Assembly: GCA_002928535.1 (NCBI GenBank)
Contig: PERG01000009.1
Coordinates: 1 to 64,000 of the forward strand
Reading direction: 5' to 3'
Origin: Methylotenera sp.
GTDB taxonomy: Bacteria; Pseudomonadota; Gammaproteobacteria; Burkholderiales; Methylophilaceae
DNA: 64,000 bases
Below the pieces are notes generated by a model. The model did no database searches and was not told the origin of the DNA. It worked only from the letters and a program-made list of their open reading frames with translations. Of this stretch, positions 44,251 through 53,551 are shown piece by piece. The number at the start of each line of letters is the position of its first letter. The stretch's first letter is position 1. The translations under genes were made by a program, and so were the position numbers.

Positions 44251-45858
44251 TTAACTGGACTTTTTAATTTGAAGAACAAATGCACTGCCAGGTGCTAAGG
44301 GTTGGTATTGTATGCTGGCACCATTAGCCCCAGCCAGCTCACGAGAAATATATAACCCCAAGCCGTTACCGGTTTTTTTTGTGGTAAAAAATGGTTCAAA
44401 CAATCGATTACGTTCCTGCTCAGCAACGCCTTCACCATCATCACGGATTTCAATATAAAGCTGGTTACCTTTACTAAAGCTATGCATGCTTAAACTGGTC
44501 GCTAGCTTTTGACTGTGTTCCCATCCATTTTTGCTCAAGTTCCACAAAATTTGGGTTAGATGTCGATGGTCAAAAAGGATTGTTGGTTTATGTAAGCTTA
44601 AGGTCAGATTAAAATGGGATTCCGGGATCTTTTCTACAGCACAAAATTGGGTATGGAAGTCGGTTAAGAAAGTGTTTAAATCAATGGTATCTTGATGCGT
44701 GCGATCCCGACGATTCAATTCCAGCACGTCTTTGATAATCTGATCAATGCGCTGAATATTATCCGAAATGATTTGCAACATGCGAGTTGTAGGTGCGGAA
44801 TTCACGTCTTCTTGTAAAAGTTGTGTTGCGTGACTGATTGCGCTTAATGGATTGCGTATTTCATGGGCGATATTGGCTGTGAGCCTGCCTAAAGCCGCCA
44901 GTTTGGCCTGTTGAGCAACCGATTGGATCTGACTCCAGTCTTGGATGAAAATAACGGTACCCAAATTTCGCAAGCTATTGATCGGCATGAATCTGAATTT
45001 AAGCTCATGACCATTAATAGTAACAAGCGCGTTATTTTGTTGGTCTTCCCCGGCGATCCATAAATTTAGTTTGGTTTCAACTTCCGGTAATAGCGTACCT
45101 AACATAGTTTCTGATAGGTCTGTGGCCACTCCCAATAACACACCCGCTTGAAGGTTGGTGTGGCGAATCTTGAAGTGTTGGTCCACTACAATAATACCAT
45201 CGTGCATTTCCTGGGTAATCAAGGCATTTACTTGAGCCATATTCTCCAAATCAATCCCGCGTGCAGAAGCCAAGGCCTCACTTTGTTGCATCCGTTTTAC
45301 CAAACTATAAGCCAGCCAAGCCGTAGCGAAACAGCTGATACTTAGCATTACGGACTGGGTGTATGAAGTGGCAGTGAGATTCAACTTCAAGATCTGATAG
45401 GTTTGTTCTAGTAACAAGCCTATTGTGGCTACTGCAGCATAAAACAAAGCCAAGCGACCATTGCTGATGAGACTCGCAATCACAATCGTAATAATGAGGA
45501 GTAAGCCAAGGCCACTGCTAATACCGCCGGCAGCCGACATGAGAAATATGATGAAGATGATATCAACTACAAATTGTAAGGGTTGCAGGAACCTTGAAAC
45601 GATGAGCTTGAAACTCTCAGTAGCTAACACTATTGCACTGAAAACGAAATAACCTACGGATAGATAGAGGAAAAGGGGTTTATTTTCCTTATCCCACCCA
45701 TTGGTATCACCAATAGAAAAATATATGCCTATCAGCGATAAGCTAATGATTAGTCGAAAAAGGTTAAGAAGGTGAATCGCCCGGGTCTGTATGGGGAGTT
45801 CACCAAGTCCGGTAGAGGTACTGAGACCTAAATTCGAATTAGAATTGAACAAACTCAT
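44251..45858 (-). CDS. pilS: Sensor histidine kinase PilS
   Basis: 535 residues. About six N-terminal membrane segments (35-185), a PAS domain (about 205-310), a dimerisation domain with H332 in ANIAHEIRNPLSAISHATQL, and a catalytic domain with an NGWEHS N-box, DDGEGV and GNGLGLYISREL. It is the cognate kinase of PilR; in Pseudomonas, PilS monitors pilin in the inner membrane. First membrane segments and length agree with that family. A small PP0621-type gene lies directly upstream (3 bp). Confidence 0.94.
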   Translation of the reverse strand: MSLFNSNSNLGLSTSTGLGELPIQTRAIHLLNLFRLIISLSLIGIYFSIGDTNGWDKENKPLFLYLSVGYFVFSAIVLATESFKLIVSRFLQPLQFVVDIIFIIFLMSAAGGISSGLGLLLIITIVIASLISNGRLALFYAAVATIGLLLEQTYQILKLNLTATSYTQSVMLSISCFATAWLAYSLVKRMQQSEALASARGIDLENMAQVNALITQEMHDGIIVVDQHFKIRHTNLQAGVLLGVATDLSETMLGTLLPEVETKLNLWIAGEDQQNNALVTINGHELKFRFMPINSLRNLGTVIFIQDWSQIQSVAQQAKLAALGRLTANIAHEIRNPLSAISHATQLLQEDVNSAPTTRMLQIISDNIQRIDQIIKDVLELNRRDRTHQDTIDLNTFLTDFHTQFCAVEKIPESHFNLTLSLHKPTILFDHRHLTQILWNLSKNGWEHSQKLATSLSMHSFSKGNQLYIEIRDDGEGVAEQERNRLFEPFFTTKKTGNGLGLYISRELAGANGASIQYQPLAPGSAFVLQIKKSS

Positions 45859-45861
45859 GCT

Positions 45862-46092
45862 TCAGACATCTTTTTTTGGTAAGTGTGCCTGGCTGCAGTA
45901 ATAACGATTATTGTGCTGATAGGCTTCTGTGCGAGGTAAATGAATTTCGCACACTTCGCATTTCACCATGGCTTCAGTGAGTTCATCAGTCTTTGGCGCT
46001 GTATCCGTTTTGTTTTGCTGTTGACGAAAATACTGTCTAGCAAAATGAATGATTAACCAGATCAGCAAGCCTATAAATATTAATCGCCACAT
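45862..46092 (-). CDS. PP0621-family small membrane protein with Cys pairs
   Basis: 76 residues from the ATG at 46092, preceded by AGGACAG. One membrane segment (about 2-21, WRLIFIGLLIWLIIHFARQY), then a short linker and a zinc-ribbon-like tail with VKCEVCEIHLP and a later RYYCSQAHLPK. This small gene is often found upstream of pilS. Its function is not known; a metal-binding accessory protein for the PilS kinase is a guess from context. Confidence 0.85.
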   Translation of the reverse strand: MWRLIFIGLLIWLIIHFARQYFRQQQNKTDTAPKTDELTEAMVKCEVCEIHLPRTEAYQHNNRYYCSQAHLPKKDV

Positions 46093-46219
46093 GCACTGTC
46101 CTTTATTAATCGATTGATAGGATTGTACGCAAAGCGGGTCTGAGTACAAAATTTACCTGATATACTTTCGCCAATGAAAGTTAGTATTCAACACCATTAT
46201 TTTTTTGCAAAATCTTTAT

Positions 46220-46825
46220 ATGGCCACGCCTAAGGAGCTCTCGGACTTTCTTGCTTCGGTTGAGCGTCGCGCTTTCAAGCAGACGGCATACGCGGTGCGT
46301 GACGATCATGCTGCGCTGGATATTGTGCAAGATGCCATGATGAAGCTGGCTGATAAGTATGGTAATAATCCGTCGACAGAGTTCCCGATGTTATTTCAAC
46401 GCATATTGCAAAATACCATGCGGGATTTTTGGCGACGTCAAAAAGTGCGCAACCTCTGGACAACCCTGTTATCCTCATTTGGCGGCAATAGCGAAGATGA
46501 TGAAGATCGGGATCCACTGGAGACCATTGATGTCGAAGATGATAGCGATGAGCCTTCAGTACAGCTGGAGCGATCACAGACTATTCTTCTGATAGAAAAG
46601 GCTTTAGAAAAGTTACCGACGCGTCAACGAGAGGCATTTGTTTTGCGTTACTGGGAGGAGATGGACGTTGCTGAAACAGCTGAGATTATGGGCTGTTCCC
46701 AAGGCAGCGTTAAAACCCATTGCTCTCGTGCCGTGCGGTCATTAGCAATTGAGTTGGAAAAACAAGGTTTAAGCAAGCTAGGTATATTTAGGCCTATGGT
46801 GCCCGCAACAGGCTCGGAAAGTTAA
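46220..46825 (+). CDS. ECF-type RNA polymerase sigma factor
   Basis: 201 residues from the ATG at 46220; a TTG at 46205 would add five codons and neither has a clear ribosome binding site. Region 2 (about 5-75) contains DIVQDAMMKLADKY and the core-binding helix FPMLFQRILQNTMRDFWRRQ; an acidic linker (EDDEDRDPLETIDVEDDSDE) leads to region 4 with PTRQREAFVLRYWEEMDVAE and GCSQGSVKTHCSRAVRSL. It heads an operon with a single-pass membrane protein (DUF3619), a periplasmic DUF3106 protein and an RDD protein. By analogy with other ECF systems one of these is likely its regulator. Confidence 0.92.
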   Translation: MATPKELSDFLASVERRAFKQTAYAVRDDHAALDIVQDAMMKLADKYGNNPSTEFPMLFQRILQNTMRDFWRRQKVRNLWTTLLSSFGGNSEDDEDRDPLETIDVEDDSDEPSVQLERSQTILLIEKALEKLPTRQREAFVLRYWEEMDVAETAEIMGCSQGSVKTHCSRAVRSLAIELEKQGLSKLGIFRPMVPATGSES

Positions 46826-46835
46826 GAGGCGGGCA

Positions 46836-47339
46836 ATGAATTCACACGAAAAGACAAGGAACAAGGATTTAAATAGTAATATGTCAGAAGTTCAAAGGAC
46901 AGATACTTACTTAAATAAAGATAGTAACGAAATGGCTAACGAGCGCTCCCTTACAGAAGCACAAATCGCGCATGAGATATGTGATGCCCTAGAAGAGCGC
47001 AGCCGGCATTTGACGGCTACTCAGGTCAAACGGCTATCCCAAGCACGTGAACGCGCAGTTCAGAAACTTAGTTCACAAAGTCCTACCTCGGTTCAATCCA
47101 ATGGTGGTGCATTGCACTGGCTTGGCCACCAGATGAGTGATTATTTTGGGCATCATCGTGCAATGTCCTCCGCCATGATCGCAGGGGTCATGATGCTGAC
47201 TTTTTTTGCTGCACAACAATTCGACTTTAATAATAATCTAGAAAATAGCGACGCCTTCCTGCTTGCATCAGAATTACCGCCGGAAGCGTTCGCAGATAAA
47301 GGGTTTGATACATGGGTAGATTCAAAAGCAAGTTACTGA
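46836..47339 (+). CDS. DUF3619 family single-pass membrane protein, candidate anti-sigma factor
   Basis: 167 residues; GAGGCGGG precedes the ATG at 46836, though a downstream ATG at 46881 or 46932 is possible. The cytoplasmic N-terminal part (about 40-110) is helical and charged (LTEAQIAHEICDALEERSRH), then one membrane segment (about 112-130, MSSAMIAGVMMLTFFAAQQF) and a short periplasmic tail. The gene follows the sigma factor by 10 bp. This topology is that of many anti-sigma factors, but DUF3619 is not proven to be one. It overlaps the DUF3106 gene by 28 bp. Confidence 0.88.
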   Translation: MNSHEKTRNKDLNSNMSEVQRTDTYLNKDSNEMANERSLTEAQIAHEICDALEERSRHLTATQVKRLSQARERAVQKLSSQSPTSVQSNGGALHWLGHQMSDYFGHHRAMSSAMIAGVMMLTFFAAQQFDFNNNLENSDAFLLASELPPEAFADKGFDTWVDSKASY

Positions 47340-47761
47340 CAAGCCTTCTTTTAAGTTCGACCATCCTGATTTTCAGTTTTAGCGCGCAGGCAGAGGATGA
47401 AAATGTATCTTGGGCCCAGTTAAGTAACGAGCAGCGTCAAGTATTAAATCCTCTTGCATCCGAATGGGATACTTTGCGCCCATGGCAGCGGGAAAAAATG
47501 TTGAGTATTGCACGTGACTATCCAAAAATGAGCGCGGATAAACAAGCATTGGTGCAAAAGCGATTATCAAATTGGAGTCGTATGACGCCTTATGAGCGGG
47601 AAAATGCGCGCAAAAGATATCAGCAATTTCAAGCCCTTTCCGCGGATAAAAAAAGTGAATTGCGAAAAAAATGGATAGAGTACCAAAAGCTCCCAGAGTC
47701 GGAACGCAGCAGACTTCGCACGGAATCGCCAGAAATCTATACTGATGCAGACCTAAATTAA
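47312..47761 (+). CDS. DUF3106 periplasmic protein
   Basis: 149 residues with a signal peptide ending near FSFSAQAED. The mature part is a series of helices with recurring W, P and R (WDTLRPWQREKMLSIARDYP, then WSRMTPYERENARKRYQQF), each followed by a LS..K or LS..Q-type step, recalling Spy/CpxP/CnrX-like periplasmic helical sensors; that comparison is mine. The ATG at 47312 has AAAGGG eight bases upstream and lies inside the DUF3619 gene, indicating translational coupling. Confidence 0.88.
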   Translation: MGRFKSKLLTSLLLSSTILIFSFSAQAEDENVSWAQLSNEQRQVLNPLASEWDTLRPWQREKMLSIARDYPKMSADKQALVQKRLSNWSRMTPYERENARKRYQQFQALSADKKSELRKKWIEYQKLPESERSRLRTESPEIYTDADLN

Positions 47762-47771
47762 CGCAGGTTTT

Positions 47772-48209
47772 ATGAGTGCTTCTACTGTCTCATCTTTGAG
47801 ACCTACGATTTTTAAACTGGCGGCTTGTTTTGTATACGATGCGCTAGTAGTTATAGCGCTTAGTTTTTTATTAGGCTGGCTATTTATAGGGACGCTAGGG
47901 GATGCCACCCAAGGCATTAAACGCTATGCATTGCAACTGTTCCTGTGGCTATCGATTGGTTTATATTTTGTGTGGTGCTGGTCTAGAAGCGGTCAAACAT
48001 TAGCTATGCATACCTGGCGTTTAAAGCTGCTTGGAGCCACTTCTTTAACACCATTGAATATCCAAACCGCCGCTATAAGATATATACTCGCCACGATAAG
48101 CCTAGCGTTATTTGGACTTGGTTTTTTTTGGGCTCTGTTCGACCGTGACCGTTGTTACTTACACGATAGGCTATTGAAAACAAACATCATTTCACTGCCC
48201 AAGCGGTAA
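47772..48209 (+). CDS. RDD family membrane protein
   Basis: 145 residues with three membrane segments (about 15-40, 50-70, 100-125). The opening KLAACFVYDALVVIALSFLL carries the Arg/Asp-type first segment, and GQTLAMHTWRLKLLGATSLTP is the family's mid motif. RDD proteins are widespread and mostly uncharacterised, some acting as transporters. Last gene of the sigma-factor operon; its stop directly abuts the convergent lptG stop. Confidence 0.9.
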   Translation: MSASTVSSLRPTIFKLAACFVYDALVVIALSFLLGWLFIGTLGDATQGIKRYALQLFLWLSIGLYFVWCWSRSGQTLAMHTWRLKLLGATSLTPLNIQTAAIRYILATISLALFGLGFFWALFDRDRCYLHDRLLKTNIISLPKR

Positions 48210-49280
48210 TTATCTTTTTTCTACGTAATGCAGCATGACAATACCGGCGATCAAAAATAGGATAGTCGGCATCACTGCGCTAAACCAGGGTGTCCAGTCA
48301 TTCAGAAGACCTAAATGTACAAAAACCCGGTTTAATATTTGATACAGCACCCCTAGCATGATACCGATGAAGATTTTAGTGCTAGCGCCGGAAGCGCGTT
48401 GCTGAATGAAGCCGAACGGCAAAGCCAGAATCACCATGACCAGACATGCCAATGGGTAGATCATTTTTGCCCAAAGTGCCACTTCATATCGTGTGGTTTT
48501 TTGTTTATTAATACTCAGATGTTGAATATAAGAATACAGGTTCCATGCTGACATTTTTTCCGGTAATACCAATAACACGTTCAATAGTTCAGGTCTAAGC
48601 AATGAGCGCCAGTTCGCCTCAGGAGATGAAGTTGCTTTAACAGTATCTTTCTCGAAGACGGTTTTAGTTACGCCTTTGAGGTCCCAATAGTCTTCTTTGA
48701 ACTGACCGCTTTTAGCGTTGCTGATACTACGCAATTTAAAGTTTTTGTCGAACTCGTAAATATGGATATTGACTAAGCCAGCATCTGGCATCACTTCTTC
48801 TACGTTGACAAAGCTACTACCATCCTTCACCCATAAGCCCGAGCGGAAATCTTGCGCAATGACCGATTCAGTGGCCTTAATACGCAAACGTTGCGCCATT
48901 TTTTCACTAAAGGGTGTGATCAATTCACCTACTACAAAGGTTAATATGGTAAAAACCAATCCGACTTTGAGTAATAAAAAAGCGATACCTTGGAGTGAAA
49001 TTCCACTTACTCTTAGGATGATGAGTTCCGAATAACGTGCAAATTGTCCAAGGCTGTACATACAGCCCACCAGTACTGCAACCGGCATGACTTCGTAGAT
49101 ATGTCCAGGTGCACTTAATAATACGAACAGCAATATTTTGGCTAAGCTGTAAGTGCCTTTGCCCAATACCTCCAGCTCTTGAATGAGGTCGAAAAAGGAG
49201 AACATGGCAATCAACGCCACCATGACTAACAAGACATTGGCGGTGATTTCTTTAAGTAAGTATTTGGTAAGAATGGTCAT
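48210..49280 (-). CDS. lptG: LPS export ABC transporter permease LptG
   Basis: 356 residues, six membrane segments split around a periplasmic beta-jellyroll domain (about 130-255). The order matches LptG, with the opening MTILTKYLLKEITANVLLVM and the coupling-helix region KILLFVLLSAPGHIYEVMPV. LptG and LptF form the membrane part of the LptB2FG machine that extracts LPS from the inner membrane. It follows lptF with three bases between. The ATPase gene lptB is elsewhere. Confidence 0.95.
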   Translation of the reverse strand: MTILTKYLLKEITANVLLVMVALIAMFSFFDLIQELEVLGKGTYSLAKILLFVLLSAPGHIYEVMPVAVLVGCMYSLGQFARYSELIILRVSGISLQGIAFLLLKVGLVFTILTFVVGELITPFSEKMAQRLRIKATESVIAQDFRSGLWVKDGSSFVNVEEVMPDAGLVNIHIYEFDKNFKLRSISNAKSGQFKEDYWDLKGVTKTVFEKDTVKATSSPEANWRSLLRPELLNVLLVLPEKMSAWNLYSYIQHLSINKQKTTRYEVALWAKMIYPLACLVMVILALPFGFIQQRASGASTKIFIGIMLGVLYQILNRVFVHLGLLNDWTPWFSAVMPTILFLIAGIVMLHYVEKR

Positions 49281-49283
49281 GAT

Positions 49284-50396
49284 TTATGACTTGCTTTTGC
49301 GAGACCAATTAAACATCAGAAAACTCGGCAAGATAGGCAATTGTCTGGCGCGTCTGTAAAACATATAGATGGTCAGTAATAAAAACAGGGCATGCACCGG
49401 CCAAAGCCCAATAATTTCATGCACTTTCCCTTGGCTAACCCACGCCTGCATAATACTCAACAAGTTGTTGTAAATCATATAAATAATCAAAGCCAGCACA
49501 AAGTTGGCAGAACGGCCCGCACGCGGATCCAGGGCGCTTAATGGAATAGCTAATAGCGCGAGGATAAGGGCTGAAATAGGGATCGCCAAACGCCATTGCA
49601 ACTCTGCATTATCAGCACTTGTGCTATTACTTAATAATTCTTGGCTGGTTTTTGTCTGAATCGAAGGCGGTTCTTCTTGCTTAACTTCAGCATTCTCAAC
49701 CCGGATGGCATAACGTTGGAACTCGGTGGTGGAAAACTCCGCGGAGCCGCGCATGCCTTCATAGCGACGACCTCTCTCCATTAACAGGAAATTGTCGCCA
49801 TTTTTTTCAACAAAGCGGCTGCCTTGTTCAGCGATGATAATCCCCAGTTTCTGATGCTGTATGGATTGCACAAATATGTTTTTAACAATATTGCCCAGCT
49901 CATCAAAACTTTCGATAAAAAATACGCGGTCGGCGTTTTTAGATTCTTTAAATACACCGGGGCTGATTGAAGCAAGATCATCGCGGCTTTTCAGCTGAAC
50001 GCGATAATCCTCAGCTTTATGTGTGGCCCAAGGCATGATGAATAAGCTAAGCACAGTAATGATGGCGATAACAGGGATGGTAAACGCCATGACCGGGCGA
50101 ATCCAATTGTTTAAAGACAAGCCTGCGCTAAACCAGATGACCATCTCTGAGTCCCGGTACCAGCGCGATAACGTCATCAGTACTGCGAGAAACAATGTAA
50201 GTGATAACAGCATGGGCAGGAACTTAACCATGTTGAAACCTAACATAGTAGTGATGGCATCGTTCGGCAAGATGCCTTTAGCGGCGAGGCGGATCAAATT
50301 ACCTGCTCGCTGCGCAATCACAATCCCGACCAATATTAAAAATGCGCCGGTCGCTGTGGAAATAAGTTCTTGAAGCAGGGATCGCTTGAAAAGCAT
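49284..50396 (-). CDS. lptF: LPS export ABC transporter permease LptF
   Basis: 370 residues with the same fold as LptG. It opens MLFKRSLLQELISTATGAFL and contains the family segment LIRLAAKGILPNDAITTMLG; a periplasmic domain (about 135-260) includes the VFFIESFD strand pair, and the last three segments include IALILALLAIPLSALDPRAG. It is divergent from pepA across 76 bp, an arrangement conserved widely among Proteobacteria. Confidence 0.95.
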   Translation of the reverse strand: MLFKRSLLQELISTATGAFLILVGIVIAQRAGNLIRLAAKGILPNDAITTMLGFNMVKFLPMLLSLTLFLAVLMTLSRWYRDSEMVIWFSAGLSLNNWIRPVMAFTIPVIAIITVLSLFIMPWATHKAEDYRVQLKSRDDLASISPGVFKESKNADRVFFIESFDELGNIVKNIFVQSIQHQKLGIIIAEQGSRFVEKNGDNFLLMERGRRYEGMRGSAEFSTTEFQRYAIRVENAEVKQEEPPSIQTKTSQELLSNSTSADNAELQWRLAIPISALILALLAIPLSALDPRAGRSANFVLALIIYMIYNNLLSIMQAWVSQGKVHEIIGLWPVHALFLLLTIYMFYRRARQLPILPSFLMFNWSRKSKS

Positions 50397-50472
50397 AGGT
50401 TAATTTTTACGACTATGAATTAGGTGTAAAACACGGGATAATTTAACAAATAACAGAAAAAGGTCTGACTAG

Positions 50473-51996
50473 ATGGAATTTAGCATAAAAACGGGCAATC
50501 CGGAAAAAGAGCTTGGTGATTGCGTCATTGTTGGCGTGTATGAATCAGGACAATTATCGACAGCAGCGGAAGCTTTGGATAAAGCTTCTGATCATTACCT
50601 CAGCAAAATAATCAAAAATGGTGATATCGATGGCAAGCTTGCCTCTACATTACTGCTACATCATGTCCCAGGCATCACAGCAGGCCGCGTGCTATTGGTG
50701 GGCTTGGGTAAACAAGAAGAGTTTGCCGAAAAACAATACTGCCAGGCAGTGCGTGCTTCTATCAAAGCGTTGTCGGCCAGCCCGGTAAAAAATGTGGCCA
50801 CTTATTTAACAACCTTGATAGTCAAAGACTATGCTGCACGTTGGAAAGTAGCCCATTTAGCAGAAGTGACCTTGGATGCGACTTACAAGTTCGAGGCTAT
50901 CAAAAGCACAAAACAACAAGATGAAAAAAATGAACAAGATAAGAAGCCTGCTAAAAAATCGATTAAGTCACTCACGATCTACATAAACGAAAAAGATTCT
51001 ACTGCTGAGGCTGAAGCCGGTTTAGCTAACGGGAAAGCACTTGCAAATGGGGTGAGTTTAACCAAAACACTCGGTAATCTGCCACCTAATGTGTGTACGC
51101 CCAGTTATTTGGCCGAACAAGCGCAATCATTGGCCAAGCAGTTTGGTTTCGGTGTAGAGGTGTTGGAACGCAAAGACCTTGAAAAGCTGGGGATGGGCTC
51201 ATTCCTGGGTGTGACCCAAGGCAGCGAAGAGCCACCTAAGTTCATTATTATGCAGCACTTAAAAGGCAATAAGGCACAAAAACCTGTGGTGCTGGTAGGT
51301 AAAGGCATTACTTTCGATACGGGTGGTATTTCGCTTAAACCCGGTGCCGAGATGGATGAAATGAAGTACGACATGTGCGGCGCGGCTAGCGTTTTGGGCA
51401 CATTCCGCACTATTGCCGAGATGGATTTAGCACTTAATGTGATCGGTATCATTCCTACCTGTGAAAATATGCCTGATGGCCGTGCGACCCGTCCGGGCGA
51501 TGTGTTGACCAGTATGTCCGGCCTCACGATTGAAGTCCTGAACACCGATGCGGAAGGTCGCTTGATTTTATGTGATGCACTCACCTATGCTGAGCGGTTT
51601 GAGCCCAGTGCTGTCATTGATATCGCTACCCTCACGGGGGCTTGTGTGATTGCGCTAGGGCATCACGCCAGCGGCTTATTCAGTAATAACGATGCACTGG
51701 CTAAGGAACTACTGCAAGCGGGAGAGAGTGCACTGGATCGCGCATGGCATATGCCGATGTGGGATGATTACCAGCCACAACTGGATAGTAATTTTGCTGA
51801 TATCGCCAATATTGGCGGCCGTGCGGCTGGCAGTATTACAGCAGCCTGTTTCCTGTCCCGTTTCACCAAAAAATACGAATGGGCGCATCTCGATATTGCC
51901 GGTACGGCATGGAAATCCGGTAAGGAAAAAGGCGGGACTGGTCGTCCAGTACCATTGCTAACGGAGTTTTTAGTTGCACGCGCCAATAAAGCATAA
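50473..51996 (+). CDS. pepA: Leucyl aminopeptidase PepA
   Basis: 507 residues, M17 family. An N-terminal macro-like domain (1-165) includes a short lysine-rich insert (DEKNEQDKKPAKKS). The catalytic domain has the two-metal signature NTDAEGRL, the Lys-containing VGKGITFDTGGISLKP and the MKYDMCGAASVLG segment. PepA removes N-terminal residues and in E. coli also binds DNA at cer sites and carAB. It begins the usual pepA-holC pair. Confidence 0.96.
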   Translation: MEFSIKTGNPEKELGDCVIVGVYESGQLSTAAEALDKASDHYLSKIIKNGDIDGKLASTLLLHHVPGITAGRVLLVGLGKQEEFAEKQYCQAVRASIKALSASPVKNVATYLTTLIVKDYAARWKVAHLAEVTLDATYKFEAIKSTKQQDEKNEQDKKPAKKSIKSLTIYINEKDSTAEAEAGLANGKALANGVSLTKTLGNLPPNVCTPSYLAEQAQSLAKQFGFGVEVLERKDLEKLGMGSFLGVTQGSEEPPKFIIMQHLKGNKAQKPVVLVGKGITFDTGGISLKPGAEMDEMKYDMCGAASVLGTFRTIAEMDLALNVIGIIPTCENMPDGRATRPGDVLTSMSGLTIEVLNTDAEGRLILCDALTYAERFEPSAVIDIATLTGACVIALGHHASGLFSNNDALAKELLQAGESALDRAWHMPMWDDYQPQLDSNFADIANIGGRAAGSITAACFLSRFTKKYEWAHLDIAGTAWKSGKEKGGTGRPVPLLTEFLVARANKA

Positions 51997-52010
51997 CTAT
52001 CTATTTTGTT

Positions 52011-52439
52011 ATGACTAAAGTCGATTTTTATTTTAATGTACCGGACAAACTAGCTAAGACCGCCCAACTTTGCGAAGAGAAATTAGCCAAGGGCCGCCAA
52101 TTGACGGTGTTTACCCAAGATTTGGTAATGGATGCTGCTTTACAAAATTTGTTATGGCAGCATTCAGCAACGAGTTTTCTACCGAGTTGTTTGGCTGAAG
52201 ATGGTAATAGTGGATTAACGCCTATTGTACTAGCTAACAATGGTGATCACCTTGTGCAAGATGATGTGTTGATTAATCTACAAGCACAATACCCGCCATT
52301 TTTTAGCCGGTTCCGGCATTTAATTGAACTTGTGGGTATGGAGGAAACTGACAAAGCCGCCGCACGAGTACGTTTCAAATTTTACCGGGATCGGGGTTAC
52401 ACCATTAAATCGACTGATGTAGCCAATCAAATCGGGTGA
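52011..52439 (+). CDS. holC: DNA polymerase III chi subunit
   Basis: 142 residues. The opening VDFYFNVPDKLAKTAQLCEE, the ARGRQL-like KGRQLTVFTQD and the late FRHLIELVGMEETDKAAARV fit HolC. Chi links the clamp loader to SSB at the fork. It starts 14 bp after pepA, the common Proteobacterial order. In many relatives valS comes next; here a coiled-coil gene does. Confidence 0.93.
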   Translation: MTKVDFYFNVPDKLAKTAQLCEEKLAKGRQLTVFTQDLVMDAALQNLLWQHSATSFLPSCLAEDGNSGLTPIVLANNGDHLVQDDVLINLQAQYPPFFSRFRHLIELVGMEETDKAAARVRFKFYRDRGYTIKSTDVANQIG

Positions 52440-52481
52440 GTGTGAGTCAATCATTGAGGAACTTAAGGATGGGGCAATGAC

Positions 52482-53516
52482 ATGGAAGATGAAGATATCC
52501 CCGTATTAACAGAGGTCCATACGATGCCATCACAAGGTATCGTTCGGCCAGTGGTCATCACTGCTGAATTGATAGCTGAGATAATGGCAAAACTAGAGCC
52601 GCACTTTAATGAGCAAATCGAAAAGTCCGTTACCGAGCGCCTGGAACAGTCGAAGCAATTACAGCAGCAAACTGAAAGTACACTGAAAGATCAACTAGCT
52701 GGAACGCAACAAGCCATGCAAGAAAATCTCTTGGCTACAGTGGATCAGGCTATGGCAAATGCACAGCAAGTCAATGCGGAGCATGTACAACAACTATTTG
52801 CACAAGAACTTAGCCGGGCACAATTGCAGCTGATGGATAAAACCAAGGCTGATTTAGCCACTGAACTGCCCAAAATGCTGCATAGCAATGTTGAAATTAT
52901 TAAAGCTGATTTAGATAGCAAGCTTAACTTGATGCAGGCTCAAAGCGTGGCCGAGGTACAGGCTAAATTGATATTAGGCTTGCCGATGATGCAAGAAACC
53001 TTGACTCATCAACTGCAAGCAACCCTTGCCATGCTGGAAGCAACAACAGTAGAAAAAGCGACCGCTGCATTGCAGTCAAAAATAAACCAATTGCATGAGG
53101 AAATTCTTGCCCAGCATCAAAGCAGCCTTGCTGGTGAGTTAAACACCATTCATGAAAATTTGACTGAACAATCGCATACGGAGATTGAAGTGTATCTCAA
53201 CGCCTTGCAAGTTCAATCTCAGCGTCAGTTGGAGCAGAAACTAGGTGATACTTTTCCAGCTTTGTATGAAGGTTTGTCGAATGAGTTAACGAGTAATTTG
53301 CAACAAGGCTTCACAACGCTCGCCGAGAATAGTAAAAATGAGTTTAAGCGTGCGCTGGATGCTGAAATGCCTGAAGTTGAAGAAAAGCTCAACAGAAAAG
53401 TTCAGGAAATATTAGCTGGTGAAGTGCCCTTGATTGAGCAGCGGCTGACTGCGCATATCAAAGCAGAAGTTGAGCAGTTGATAGATTCTGTACGGCTAGT
53501 GTTCAAAAAAGAATAA
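52482..53516 (+). CDS. Long coiled-coil protein of unknown function
   Basis: 344 residues, almost wholly predicted helix with Gln, Glu, Ala and Leu heptads (for example LLATVDQAMANAQQVNAEHV and TEIEVYLNALQVQSQRQLEQ) after a short N-terminal part PSQGIVRPVVITAELIAEIM. There is no membrane segment or signal peptide. The helical segments recur in length and phase and may come from internal repeats. It lies 42 bp after holC and is probably co-transcribed with pepA and holC. I do not recognise a family; a scaffolding or DNA-associated role would fit but is not shown. Confidence 0.75.
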   Translation: MEDEDIPVLTEVHTMPSQGIVRPVVITAELIAEIMAKLEPHFNEQIEKSVTERLEQSKQLQQQTESTLKDQLAGTQQAMQENLLATVDQAMANAQQVNAEHVQQLFAQELSRAQLQLMDKTKADLATELPKMLHSNVEIIKADLDSKLNLMQAQSVAEVQAKLILGLPMMQETLTHQLQATLAMLEATTVEKATAALQSKINQLHEEILAQHQSSLAGELNTIHENLTEQSHTEIEVYLNALQVQSQRQLEQKLGDTFPALYEGLSNELTSNLQQGFTTLAENSKNEFKRALDAEMPEVEEKLNRKVQEILAGEVPLIEQRLTAHIKAEVEQLIDSVRLVFKKE

Positions 53517-53551
53517 AGCTTAATAAAGGCTTTACCGTTTCATTAAGCTTT
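53515..53551. terminator. Inverted repeat between the coiled-coil gene and gcvH
   Basis: AAAGCTTAAT (53515-53524) and ATTAAGCTTT (53542-53551) are perfect complements around 17 nt, spanning the ends of two convergent genes. There is no strong T run, so it is a weak candidate bidirectional terminator. Confidence 0.45.
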
